From CAYIGN01 sp964363055 (GTDB lineage Bacteria > Patescibacteriota > Minisyncoccia > Sungbacterales > HO2-52-23): a stretch of DNA of 7,706 bases. Numbering within the stretch: position 1 is the stretch's first letter; every line of letters starts with the position of its first letter. Of this stretch, positions 1 to 5,811 are shown one piece after another. Under the pieces are notes generated by a model. The model ran no database searches, was not told the origin of the DNA, and saw nothing but the letters and a program-made list of their open reading frames with translations. The DNA is taken from assembly GCA_964363055.1 (NCBI GenBank), contig CAYIGN010000035.1:1-7706 (forward strand), given 5' to 3'. A program made the position numbers and the translations under genes.

Positions 1-6
1 GATGAG

Positions 7-54
7 CAGAAATCCGCCGATTGCAGCCCAAATGCATTTTTGAGATGGGTTCTA
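7..54 (+). repeat. Left copy of inverted repeat found at both window ends
   Basis: Positions 35-54 (catttttgagatgggttcta) are the exact reverse complement of 7653-7672. Weaker similarity continues outward: gaaatccg at 9-16 matches cggatttc at 7693-7700, with a 2-nt length difference in between. The repeat runs to the window edge, so its full length is unknown. It may be a dispersed repeat at which an assembly stopped, or one end of a mobile element. The inward-facing GAGATGG resembles the ends of the 67-bp element at 3618-3684. Confidence 0.75.
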
Positions 55-204
55 GCCGTATATGCGCGTAAACAGAAGCGAGATTCCCTTCAGGAAGCCC
101 CCTTTTTCTATTTGAGTAGCGCGTTCTTCGGCACTTTATACTGGCATTTCAAGCCAGATATGGCGCAGTTTTTTTGCTTGTGGAAAACACGGTGCTTGAC
201 AGGC

Positions 205-351
205 ATGGCTATGTACGGTACGTATATTTATATGTTTAATACCCCATATCCGATGACTGTCGGCCGCATGGCATACACCATGATTATGGGTATCATGATG
301 ATGATGTCTTTGGAAACGAAGGCGGTCTTGGGGTATGGCATAGTATCGTAA
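205..351 (+). CDS. Possible small Met-rich peptide (48 aa), doubtful
   Basis: This open frame of 48 codons ends in TAA, 19 nt before a perfect GC-rich hairpin (371-399) that could be its terminator. The predicted peptide is very rich in methionine (11 of 48), including four in a row at residues 31-34, and has a hydrophobic middle. I recognise no family. The frame is open further upstream to an ATG at 40, but that part starts inside the terminal repeat and looks non-coding. There is no good Shine-Dalgarno before ATG 205. A TTGACA hexamer at 196-201 lies too close to this start to be its promoter. The case for coding rests only on the hairpin spacing, which mirrors the two better genes downstream. 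The stretch 55-449 otherwise shows nothing I can name. Confidence 0.22.
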   Translation: MAMYGTYIYMFNTPYPMTVGRMAYTMIMGIMMMMSLETKAVLGYGIVS

Positions 352-370
352 ACAGATTGGTTCTTTTCTC

Positions 371-399
371 GAGCGCCTTCGCCGCAAGCGAAGGCGCTC
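371..399 (+). terminator. Perfect GC-rich hairpin, terminator-like
   Basis: The arms gagcgccttcgc (371-382) and gcgaaggcgctc (388-399) pair perfectly over 12 bp with a 5-nt loop (cgcaa). Only three T follow directly (tttgcg), so it is a weak intrinsic terminator by the usual rule. It lies 19 nt after the stop of a doubtful small ORF and 50 nt before the start of the 69-aa gene. It could instead be a leader stem-loop of that gene. Confidence 0.5.
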
Positions 400-449
400 T
401 TTGCGTGCTCTTTGGAAAATCGGGTCAACCAAGGGAAGGAGAGAGGGAT

Positions 450-659
450 ATGGCTACTAGGATAGCAGTGATTCAAGGCCGTCCACCAACAGGTTTTGTA
501 TGTGCTGCGCGTAGATGCCTGCACCCGGATGAAGATCGGGTCGGTATCGTATCCGTGGAAAGCGACAGTGGTGTTCGCGAGTATCACGAGGTGTGCTTTT
601 GGGTTGTTGTTATAGAGCGACTGAGGGAGGATCGCTTTAGGGATTCCTTGACTTCTTGA
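450..659 (+). CDS. Small hypothetical protein, 69 aa, possible zinc-binding Cys/His set
   Basis: The ATG at 450 is chosen because a strong purine-rich Shine-Dalgarno (ggaaggagagaggg, 434-447) lies just upstream; the frame is open further back but that part has no ribosome site. I do not recognise the family. C18 and C23 (C-x4-C) and H46 and C49 (H-x2-C in YHEVC) are spaced like the two knuckles of a small zinc finger, with a strand-like stretch (VGIVSVES, 31-38) between them. This is a shape argument, not a homology match. The C-terminal 18 residues are charged and probably helical. The gene is followed 24 nt later by a perfect 15-bp hairpin, so it looks like a self-contained unit. Its strong ribosome site differs from the four minus-strand housekeeping genes. 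Partner and role are unknown. Confidence 0.6.
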   Translation: MATRIAVIQGRPPTGFVCAARRCLHPDEDRVGIVSVESDSGVREYHEVCFWVVVIERLREDRFRDSLTS

Positions 660-683
660 ACAACATGGTTGCGACCGTAACAA

Positions 684-726
684 ATCCCCACACCTTCCTG
701 CGGGATACTCTGGAAGGTGTGGGGAT
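684..726 (+). terminator. Perfect 15-bp stem-loop after the 69-aa gene
   Basis: The arms atccccacaccttcc (684-698) and ggaaggtgtggggat (712-726) are exact reverse complements with a 13-nt loop. The hairpin begins 24 nt after the stop of the 69-aa gene and ends 58 nt before the next start. No T-run follows on the plus strand (aaatacag), so it may stabilise a 3' end, act as a leader structure for the 168-aa gene, or be a repeat element, rather than be a classical terminator. Confidence 0.45.
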
Positions 727-784
727 AAATACAGTATGCTTAACGTGCGATGTTCTTTAGAGGCGTTTACTGGAGGGGCGAGCA

Positions 785-1291
785 ATGCCAAGAGCCACGG
801 AGTTACGGGTGGGCCGGTGCGGGTGTATTTTGCATGATGGGCGATTGTTGCCCGAGCGTATAATGGTGCGATACCGCACGGGTAAGAAGCGGAAGGTGCG
901 GTTGAGAAAAAAGACATTTACAGTTCGGGAAATCCTCATCCCCGACAATGAAGGAAATCAAAGAGTAGAAGCGGCTCTCTACGAGAATCATATCCACGTC
1001 TTCGTTGATTCACACTTCCAGGAAAACGGCTGCTACCATACGTTTTATGAACTGTGCGATATAGTTCCCATCGAGGATAAGGAACGACCTCGTTATATCA
1101 CGTATAAGGGTGAAGGCGAGTATGCGACGGCGCGGATGTGGCGGGAATGGCTGGGACCGTTTCCTTCCCTTGAAGAGCGAGAGCGCGGCCTCATCCGTCT
1201 TTTGCAGCGATGGAATCGGCGTGTGCCGTTTAGAAAATGGCTTCGCCGTATGAGTCCTCGGGGATGGTCGCCTCCGATTCTCGCGGCATGA
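785..1291 (+). CDS. Hypothetical basic protein, 168 aa
   Basis: A clear Shine-Dalgarno (ggaggggcg, 772-780) sits at good spacing before ATG 785, and codon choice across the frame looks like a real gene. I do not recognise the family. The N-terminal part has a C12-x-C14 pair followed by a very basic stretch (RTGKKRKVRLRKK, 31-43) that could bind nucleic acid. The middle (about 60-110) is mixed strand-like sequence with C83, H85 and C91. The C-terminal third is Trp- and Arg-rich (W119, W122, W143, W152, W161), predicted helical, and ends in a basic tail. There is no signal peptide or membrane segment. The gene converges on clpP, and both share the bidirectional terminator at 1345-1370. RNA or DNA binding is a guess from composition only. 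Confidence 0.65.
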   Translation: MPRATELRVGRCGCILHDGRLLPERIMVRYRTGKKRKVRLRKKTFTVREILIPDNEGNQRVEAALYENHIHVFVDSHFQENGCYHTFYELCDIVPIEDKERPRYITYKGEGEYATARMWREWLGPFPSLEERERGLIRLLQRWNRRVPFRKWLRRMSPRGWSPPILAA

Positions 1292-1344
1292 ATTCGCCGT
1301 ATCCTCCGTGGTATTGACTAACTTTGCGCATAGTTTGCGCCAAC

Positions 1345-1370
1345 AAAAAACTACCTTCTGGTAGTTTTTT
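1345..1370. terminator. Strong bidirectional intrinsic terminator between the 168-aa gene and clpP
   Basis: The arms aaaaaactacc (1345-1355) and ggtagtttttt (1360-1370) pair perfectly with a 4-nt loop. The A-tract and T-tract make it a terminator in both directions. It lies 53 nt after the stop of the plus-strand gene and 40 nt after the clpP stop, as expected between convergent genes. Confidence 0.88.
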
Positions 1371-1410
1371 ATTTCTTTACTATGAATCGAATCTTCACAG
1401 ACCTCGTCCG

Positions 1411-2046
1411 CTATTTAGTGTTGGACATTTTGCTGTTGGCGGTGGGCTTGCGCTTGATAATCTCGTCCAAGATGCCGTATTTTTTGGCTTCTTCAGAAGT
1501 CATCCAGAAGTCGCGGTCGGTGTCGTGCTCGATCTGATCCATTTTTTGGCCGGTGTGCTTGGCCAGAATCCCATTGATCCGTTCCTTGATGCGGATGATT
1601 TGGCGCGCGGCGATCTCAATCTCTATGGCTTGTCCTTCTGCTCCGCCCATGACTTGGTGGAGCAGGATTTCGCTATTGGGAAGGGCGAAGCGTTTACCCT
1701 TGGCTCCGGCTGCAAGCAGGGTGGCGGCCATGGAGGCGGCAATCCCGGTGCAGATCGTAGAGACGTCCGGCTTGACGTACTGCATCGTGTCGTAAATCGC
1801 AAGCCCGGCTGTCACCGCCCCTCCGGGAGAGTTGATGTATATCTTGATATCCTTTTTCTCGTCCTCGGATTCAAGAAATAGTAATTGGGCAATTACGGCG
1901 TTCGCTACCGGGTCAATGATCGGGCCTCCCAAGAAAATAATCCGCTCCTTGAGGAGCCGCGAATAAATGTCGTAAGCCCGTTCGCCAAAGGGCGATTTTT
2001 CTATAACCGTGGGGATGAGATATTGACCGTATGTATCTTCAAACAT
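1411..2046 (-). CDS. clpP: ATP-dependent Clp protease, proteolytic subunit ClpP
   Basis: ClpP is the serine peptidase that forms two stacked heptameric rings in the cytoplasm and degrades proteins fed in by Clp ATPases such as ClpX. The 211 residues match the family's usual size (about 195-210). The catalytic triad is visible: S105 in GIAASM, H130 in LLHQVMGG, and D179 in DTDRDFW. The substrate-groove motif INSPGG is at 71-76, and the N-terminal 'IPTVIEKSPFGERAYDIYSRL' type start is typical. The last 10 residues are a loose polar tail. The gene starts 19 nt after the tig stop, so the two are surely one transcript, which ends at the terminator 1345-1370. No Shine-Dalgarno is visible before the ATG (aacaaccgcacc), so translation may be coupled to tig. 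No clpX follows, although tig-clpP-clpX is a common order elsewhere; the unfoldase must be encoded outside the window. Confidence 0.97.
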   Translation of the reverse strand: MFEDTYGQYLIPTVIEKSPFGERAYDIYSRLLKERIIFLGGPIIDPVANAVIAQLLFLESEDEKKDIKIYINSPGGAVTAGLAIYDTMQYVKPDVSTICTGIAASMAATLLAAGAKGKRFALPNSEILLHQVMGGAEGQAIEIEIAARQIIRIKERINGILAKHTGQKMDQIEHDTDRDFWMTSEEAKKYGILDEIIKRKPTANSKMSNTK

Positions 2047-2065
2047 GGTGCGGTTGTTAGAGTTG

Positions 2066-3391
2066 TTAGAATTGTTCTAACCAATCAAAAACTTTTTCGT
2101 TGCGTAATACCCCTTTAGTATACTCACGCAGCCGCTCGGGGTCAACCCCTGTACCGTAGCGCGCGCTGGACTCTGCGTTGGCTGTCCTGAATTGCTGCAG
2201 CGTTTGATTGGTGCGCTCGGCAATCTCTTCCTCTGATGGCTGGAGGCGCTCTTTAGCGGCAATCTCGCGAAGACAGAGTCCAATCCGCGCGCGGCGCTCG
2301 GCTTCTTCGCGCCAGTCCAGGCGGAGATTCTCCTCTGCTCTGCCGATATGCAGGAGATAGTCCTCCCATTTCATACCCATTTCTGCGACCCCCGCTTTCA
2401 ATTCTTCAAGCATCTTTCCGGTCTCAGCGTCAATCAGTATGGTCGGCAGCTCTATCTCGGCATCCTTGGCGATCTCGGCGACCACAAGGCCGCGGATACG
2501 TTGTTTTTCTTTGTCTATCTTCTCGGCAAGCAGCCCCTCTCGGACGCTTGCTTGCAGCGCCTCCATGGTCGCAAAGTCGCCCATACCTTTAGCAAACTCG
2601 CCATTGAGTTCAGGCATGCGGCGCTCCTGCACCATTTTCATGGTTGTCGTAAAATCAAGCGCTTTTCCGGCAAACTTTTTGTCATGCCAATCCTCCGGTG
2701 CGGTTAAGGTGAAGGATTTGATCTCTTCGGCCTTCATTCCAATAAGATGGTCTTCAAATCCGGGAATAAACTTTTTTTGTCCCAGGATAATGGGGTGTCT
2801 GCGAGAGTCGCCTTGAGCGAGTTTTACTCCGCCTGCGCGCGTCTCGAAATCAACCTCAATCCGGTCTCCCGCCTGGGCGGGCCGATCGACGGTGATGAGT
2901 TGGGTCCGCGACTCGCGCAGCCACCGGATCGCTGCGCCAACCTCCTCATCGCTGACTGCCTGCGTTTCCTTTGTTGTGAGGATCTTTCGGGCGATTGACT
3001 TGTAGTCGGGGAGGTTGACGGCCGGGAGCACTGTCATCCGTACGGTGTAGCAGAGTTCATTTCCAGGTGAGAGTTTGGTGAGTGTAATTTCCGGTTTTCC
3101 GATCGGCGTAAAATCTTTTTTCTTCGCCGACTGCTCATCCCTGATTTGGGCGATCAGTTCAGGATAGGTATGCCGCGCCGCCAGTTCCGCCGCCCGTTCA
3201 TAGATTGCGCTCTCTCCGACGCGGTTTTTCACCACCTCATAGGGCGCATGCCCCTTACGGAATCCCTCAATCTCTATTTCTTCTGAAATCAAAACCGCCG
3301 CCCGCCTCACCCGCGGCTCAAACTCGGAGAAAGGGAGGGCGACTTTAATTTCTATTTCAGATTTGGGGAGAGGAGTAAGGACGTATTCCAT
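2066..3391 (-). CDS. tig: Trigger factor, ribosome-associated chaperone
   Basis: Trigger factor docks at the ribosome exit tunnel and shields nascent chains. At 441 aa it is close to the usual length (E. coli 432). The N-terminal ribosome-binding domain carries the signature GFRKGHAP (43-50), which contacts the L23 region. An FKBP-type peptidyl-prolyl isomerase domain follows at about 172-255, with the characteristic FIPGFEDHLIGM (208-219). The rest (about 260-441) is the charged helical C-terminal chaperone arm. The start at 3391 gives the expected MEYxLTPLPKSEIEI opening. No strong Shine-Dalgarno precedes it (gggcccaaatgaa). It is transcribed ahead of clpP, with a tandem TTCTAACAA/CTCTAACAA at the junction. 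Upstream lies repeat-rich debris including a perfect palindrome only about 50 nt from the start codon, which would be in the leader if transcription comes through from hppA. No promoter of its own was evident. Confidence 0.96.
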   Translation of the reverse strand: MEYVLTPLPKSEIEIKVALPFSEFEPRVRRAAVLISEEIEIEGFRKGHAPYEVVKNRVGESAIYERAAELAARHTYPELIAQIRDEQSAKKKDFTPIGKPEITLTKLSPGNELCYTVRMTVLPAVNLPDYKSIARKILTTKETQAVSDEEVGAAIRWLRESRTQLITVDRPAQAGDRIEVDFETRAGGVKLAQGDSRRHPIILGQKKFIPGFEDHLIGMKAEEIKSFTLTAPEDWHDKKFAGKALDFTTTMKMVQERRMPELNGEFAKGMGDFATMEALQASVREGLLAEKIDKEKQRIRGLVVAEIAKDAEIELPTILIDAETGKMLEELKAGVAEMGMKWEDYLLHIGRAEENLRLDWREEAERRARIGLCLREIAAKERLQPSEEEIAERTNQTLQQFRTANAESSARYGTGVDPERLREYTKGVLRNEKVFDWLEQF

Positions 3392-3440
3392 TTCATTTGG
3401 GCCCGTTTTACTTCTATGCGGAAAGCAATGCGACCGTATA

Positions 3441-3599
3441 TTAAGGACTTACGATGTCCTTATATGTAAGGACATCGTAAGTCCATAGACAGAAAAATAA
3501 GCACGGGACATAGCGCTTGGAGTGGAAAAGCGCCTCGGCGGTTTTGAGGTCTTCTTGGCCGCCTTTGCGCCAATAGGTAACGAGGGCTGACGACTTCAT
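3441..3599 (-). pseudogene. Truncated HEPN-domain protein (N-terminal 37 aa plus palindrome-encoded tail)
   Basis: The minus-strand frame starts at ATG 3599 and runs 52 codons to TAA at 3441-3443. Residues 8-37 have the pattern of the first helices of a HEPN domain: YW (9-10), EDLKTAEALF (16-25), KRY (28-30) and CLFFC (33-37). Known relatives continue with H-x-ALEK-x-LKA and end with a catalytic R-x4-6-H after about 100-130 aa; all of that is missing. Residues 39-52 are instead encoded by the perfect palindrome 3445-3484, so the reading frame was interrupted there. HEPN proteins are often RNase toxins or partners of MNT nucleotidyltransferase antitoxins; no MNT gene is present here. No good ribosome site is seen. 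It is most likely a dead remnant. The family call comes from motif recognition, without an alignment. Confidence 0.62.
3445..3484. repeat. Perfect 18-bp palindrome, 4-nt loop
   Basis: The arms ggacttacgatgtcctta (3445-3462) and taaggacatcgtaagtcc (3467-3484) are exact reverse complements around tatg. No T-run follows on either strand, so it is not an intrinsic terminator. Each arm is itself a weak palindrome (aaggac...gtcctt), so it can also fold as two small hairpins. It interrupts the HEPN frame and would form a strong stem in the leader of tig if transcribed. It is probably a small inserted element. Confidence 0.85.
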
Positions 3600-3617
3600 T
3601 TTCGTTGACTGTTAATA

Positions 3618-3684
3618 GAGATGGTTACAAAACTCAATATGAGTGCCTTACATAAAGCATTTTTAGAAGTTTTGTAACCATCTC
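3618..3684. repeat. 67-bp inverted-repeat element (MITE-like)
   Basis: The exact 17-bp terminal inverted repeats gagatggttacaaaact (3618-3634) and agttttgtaaccatctc (3668-3684) enclose a 33-nt centre. The trinucleotide ATA directly flanks both ends (3615-3617 and 3685-3687), as a 3-bp target duplication would. It encodes nothing. The inward GAGATGG start is shared with the repeats at the window ends. The centre contains a smaller hairpin (actca-ata-tgagt, 3632-3644). It lies 18 nt upstream of the HEPN remnant's start. Confidence 0.7.
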
Positions 3685-3725
3685 ATAGTATCAACTACTC
3701 CGCCCGATACCAGTCCTCAGTTCTT

Positions 3726-3747
3726 GACGCAGGCATCTGCCTGCGTC
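3726..3747 (+). terminator. GC-rich hairpin after hppA, oriented as a plus-strand terminator
   Basis: The arms gacgcaggca (3726-3735) and tgcctgcgtc (3738-3747) are perfect; in practice this is 9 bp with an atct loop. On the plus strand it is followed by ttttct, giving intrinsic-terminator form. On the minus strand, where hppA ends only 11 nt before it, an A-tract precedes the stem and no T-run follows. It may end hppA inefficiently, allowing read-through to tig, or block antisense transcription entering hppA. Confidence 0.5.
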
Positions 3748-3758
3748 TTTTCTATGAT

Positions 3759-5741
3759 TTATAGGAGTCGCGCAATCAGCAGCGCCACGATATTCACAAT
3801 TTTAATCATCGGATTGATTGCCGGACCGGCCGTGTCTTTATACGGGTCTCCAACTGTGTCTCCGGTGACTGCGGCTTGGTGCGCCGGGGACTTCTTGCCG
3901 CCGTAATTGCCTTCTTCAATGTATTTTTTGGCATTGTCCCAGGCCGCCCCGCCGGAGGTCATGGAGAGCGCCACAAAAAGGCCGGTCACAATGGTGCCCA
4001 TCAATAATCCTCCCAGGGCTTTGGCGCCATTCTCGCCAAGGGTAACGACGAGCAGAAGTGGAATGACCACCGGAATGAGCGCCGGAAGGATCATCTGCCG
4101 AATAGCGGCTTTGGTAACAATGTCTACTGCCTTGTCGTACTGCGGTTTCTCTGTACCATCCATAATGCCTTTGATTTCGCGAAACTGCCGGCGCACTTCT
4201 TCCACCACTCCCTGAGCCGTCTTTCCCACCGCACGCATTGCCATGGAGCTAAAAAGATACGGCATCATGCCGCCGACAAAAAGTCCAACGATCACATATG
4301 GGTCTGAAAGTTCAAAAAAGACAACCTTGCCGAAATTGCCCAGTTCCTCAACGTAGGAAGCAAAAAGGACAAGCGCTGCCAGGCCGGCCGAAGCAATCGC
4401 GTATCCTTTGGTAATTGCTTTGGTGGTATTGCCCACCGCATCCAGTGGGTCGGTGACCTGGCGTACTTCATCCGGAAGTCCAGCCATCTCAGCAATCCCG
4501 CCGGCATTGTCGGTAATCGGTCCAAACGCATCAATCGCCACAATGATGCCGGCCAGGGAAAGCATAGTCATTACCGCTAGGGCCACCCCATATAACCCAG
4601 CGGCCAGGAAGGCAATTAGCATCCCCCCAGAGATTACGATAATCGGCAGGGCAGTGGCTTCAAGCGAGAAGGCAAGTCCCATGATGATATTGGTCCCGTG
4701 TCCGGTGAGAGAGGCCCTGGCAATGGTTCTGACCGGCCGGAAGTTCTTAGCAGTATAGTATTGGGTGACCAGCATCATCAGAGCCGTCACGGCAATCCCG
4801 ACCAGAGACGCAACAAAGAAGCCATTGACAATCTTGCGTTCAAGGAGCGCTGCAAATAGAGGCCAGAGGCCAACGAGAGTGAGGACCGATGATGCGGCCA
4901 GGCCCTTGTAGAGTCCCCGCATGATGCCGCGTTCCTCTCGCACCCGCACTACAGCGCTGCCGGCAATGGATGCGAGGATTGCCACCCCGCCGATGGAAAG
5001 CGGCAGCAAGGTCATGGTTGTATCTTGGGGGAAGAGCAGGGACCCGAGGAGCATTGCCGCGATCGCGGTGACGGCATAGGTTTCAAAAAGGTCGGCGGCC
5101 ATGCCGGCGCAGTCGCCCACATTGTCGCCCACATTGTCGGCAATCACCGCCGGATTGCGCGGGTCATCCTCAGGAATTCCGGCCTCAAGTTTGCCGACCA
5201 GATCGGCTCCCACGTCCGCACCCTTGGTATAAATTCCTCCCCCAAGGCGCGCAAAGACCGACAAGAGCGAGCCCCCAAGCGCCAAGCCCATCAGCGGCGC
5301 AACGCTTTGGGTAATCGCATAGAACAAAGTCACTACAAATAGAGCCAGTCCCACCACCAAGAAACCGGTCACCGATCCTCCGAGAAACGCTACCCGGAAT
5401 GCCCGGGGCAATCCGCTCTTGGCGGCCTGAGCCGTGCGGACATTGGCGTCAACCGAGGTCATCATCCCCAGATACCCGGCCAGTGCGGAAGTCGAGGCGC
5501 CCGACAGAAACCCGATTGCAGTCGCGCCGTCAAAGACAATCCAGAGGAGGGGTGCTATGACCAGGCCCACAATGCCGACTGTCGAGTATTGACGCTTGAG
5601 GTAAGCGGCTGAGCCCTGTTTGATTGCCTGCCAAATCTCTATCTGTTTTCCGTCGCCGGTGGGATACTGCCGGATGAAATAAATAAGAATTAGGGCATAG
5701 ATCACGGCGACCAACGAAGTGATAATAGGGAATAGGATCAT
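3759..5741 (-). CDS. hppA: Membrane H+-translocating pyrophosphatase, K+-independent type
   Basis: This integral membrane enzyme hydrolyses PPi and pumps protons across the cytoplasmic membrane, recovering energy from biosynthetic PPi. At 660 aa it is full length (family about 660-770), with roughly 15-16 hydrophobic segments. The catalytic motifs are intact: the DVGADLVGK stretch (176-184), GIPEDDPRNPAVIADNVGDN (188-207) continuing to the D at 210, DAFGPITDNAGGIAEM (404-419), and GDTVGDPYKD (627-636). K441 in GNTTK and T444 mark the K+-independent subclass; K+-dependent enzymes have Ala and Gly at these places. The start at 5741 is forced because the upstream codons reach a stop within six codons. 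No Shine-Dalgarno is present and the start codon lies inside an 8-bp tandem repeat. nusA ends 70 nt upstream, so the two are probably co-transcribed. Confidence 0.97.
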   Translation of the reverse strand: MILFPIITSLVAVIYALILIYFIRQYPTGDGKQIEIWQAIKQGSAAYLKRQYSTVGIVGLVIAPLLWIVFDGATAIGFLSGASTSALAGYLGMMTSVDANVRTAQAAKSGLPRAFRVAFLGGSVTGFLVVGLALFVVTLFYAITQSVAPLMGLALGGSLLSVFARLGGGIYTKGADVGADLVGKLEAGIPEDDPRNPAVIADNVGDNVGDCAGMAADLFETYAVTAIAAMLLGSLLFPQDTTMTLLPLSIGGVAILASIAGSAVVRVREERGIMRGLYKGLAASSVLTLVGLWPLFAALLERKIVNGFFVASLVGIAVTALMMLVTQYYTAKNFRPVRTIARASLTGHGTNIIMGLAFSLEATALPIIVISGGMLIAFLAAGLYGVALAVMTMLSLAGIIVAIDAFGPITDNAGGIAEMAGLPDEVRQVTDPLDAVGNTTKAITKGYAIASAGLAALVLFASYVEELGNFGKVVFFELSDPYVIVGLFVGGMMPYLFSSMAMRAVGKTAQGVVEEVRRQFREIKGIMDGTEKPQYDKAVDIVTKAAIRQMILPALIPVVIPLLLVVTLGENGAKALGGLLMGTIVTGLFVALSMTSGGAAWDNAKKYIEEGNYGGKKSPAHQAAVTGDTVGDPYKDTAGPAINPMIKIVNIVALLIARLL

Positions 5742-5770
5742 TGCTGTATTGCTGCATTACTGCATTGTTT
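5739..5770. repeat. Imperfect 8-bp tandem repeat spanning the hppA start codon
   Basis: Four successive 8-mers, cattgctg, tattgctg, cattactg and cattgttt, run from the hppA start codon (CAT at 5739-5741 on the plus strand) into the nusA-hppA spacer. Repeat slippage here would move material into the leader without changing the frame of hppA, because the start is at the edge of the array. Confidence 0.7.
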
Positions 5771-5788
5771 TAATCGGCTAACAATGCA
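5761..5788. repeat. Hairpin in the nusA-hppA spacer
   Basis: tgcattgtt (5761-5769) and aacaatgca (5780-5788) pair over 9 bp with a 10-nt loop, and the pairing extends imperfectly outward (13 of 15 positions). It is AT-rich with no T-run, so termination is unlikely. It might protect or separate the nusA and hppA messages. Confidence 0.5.
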
Positions 5789-5811
5789 ACAATGTAAGAA
5801 TATAAAACATT

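Larger units (their letters stand above)
3392..3758. other. 367-bp repeat-rich space between hppA and tig
   Basis: This space contains no intact gene. From left to right it holds about 50 nt of tig leader, an 18-bp palindrome (3445-3484), a truncated HEPN coding piece (3441-3599, minus), a 67-bp inverted-repeat element (3618-3684) and a GC-rich hairpin (3726-3747). I see no tRNA and no convincing promoter on either strand. It looks like a spot that has taken several insertions and lost a toxin-type gene. Confidence 0.7.

Noticed and set aside
136..432. Minus-strand frame with Arg/His-rich product
   Set aside because: The Arg run is the reverse reading of the GC-rich hairpin 371-399 and the His run that of the ATG repeats near 297-308; no start signals are visible.
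671..680. Shared word gcgaccgta at 671 and 3430
   Set aside because: A 9-10 nt match is expected many times by chance in a window of this size, and the flanks differ.
228..917. 229-codon minus-strand open frame
   Set aside because: It overlaps two plus-strand genes with strong ribosome sites and shows no domain pattern; its length reflects chance in a mid-GC region.
1324..1881. Long plus-strand open frame across clpP
   Set aside because: It lies antisense to clpP, whose catalytic residues are unmistakable, and spans the bidirectional terminator; it is a shadow frame.
3685..3758. Possible tail of another gene between the 67-bp element and hppA
   Set aside because: Minus-strand frames here are short and match nothing I know; the GC-rich hairpin accounts for most of the sequence.
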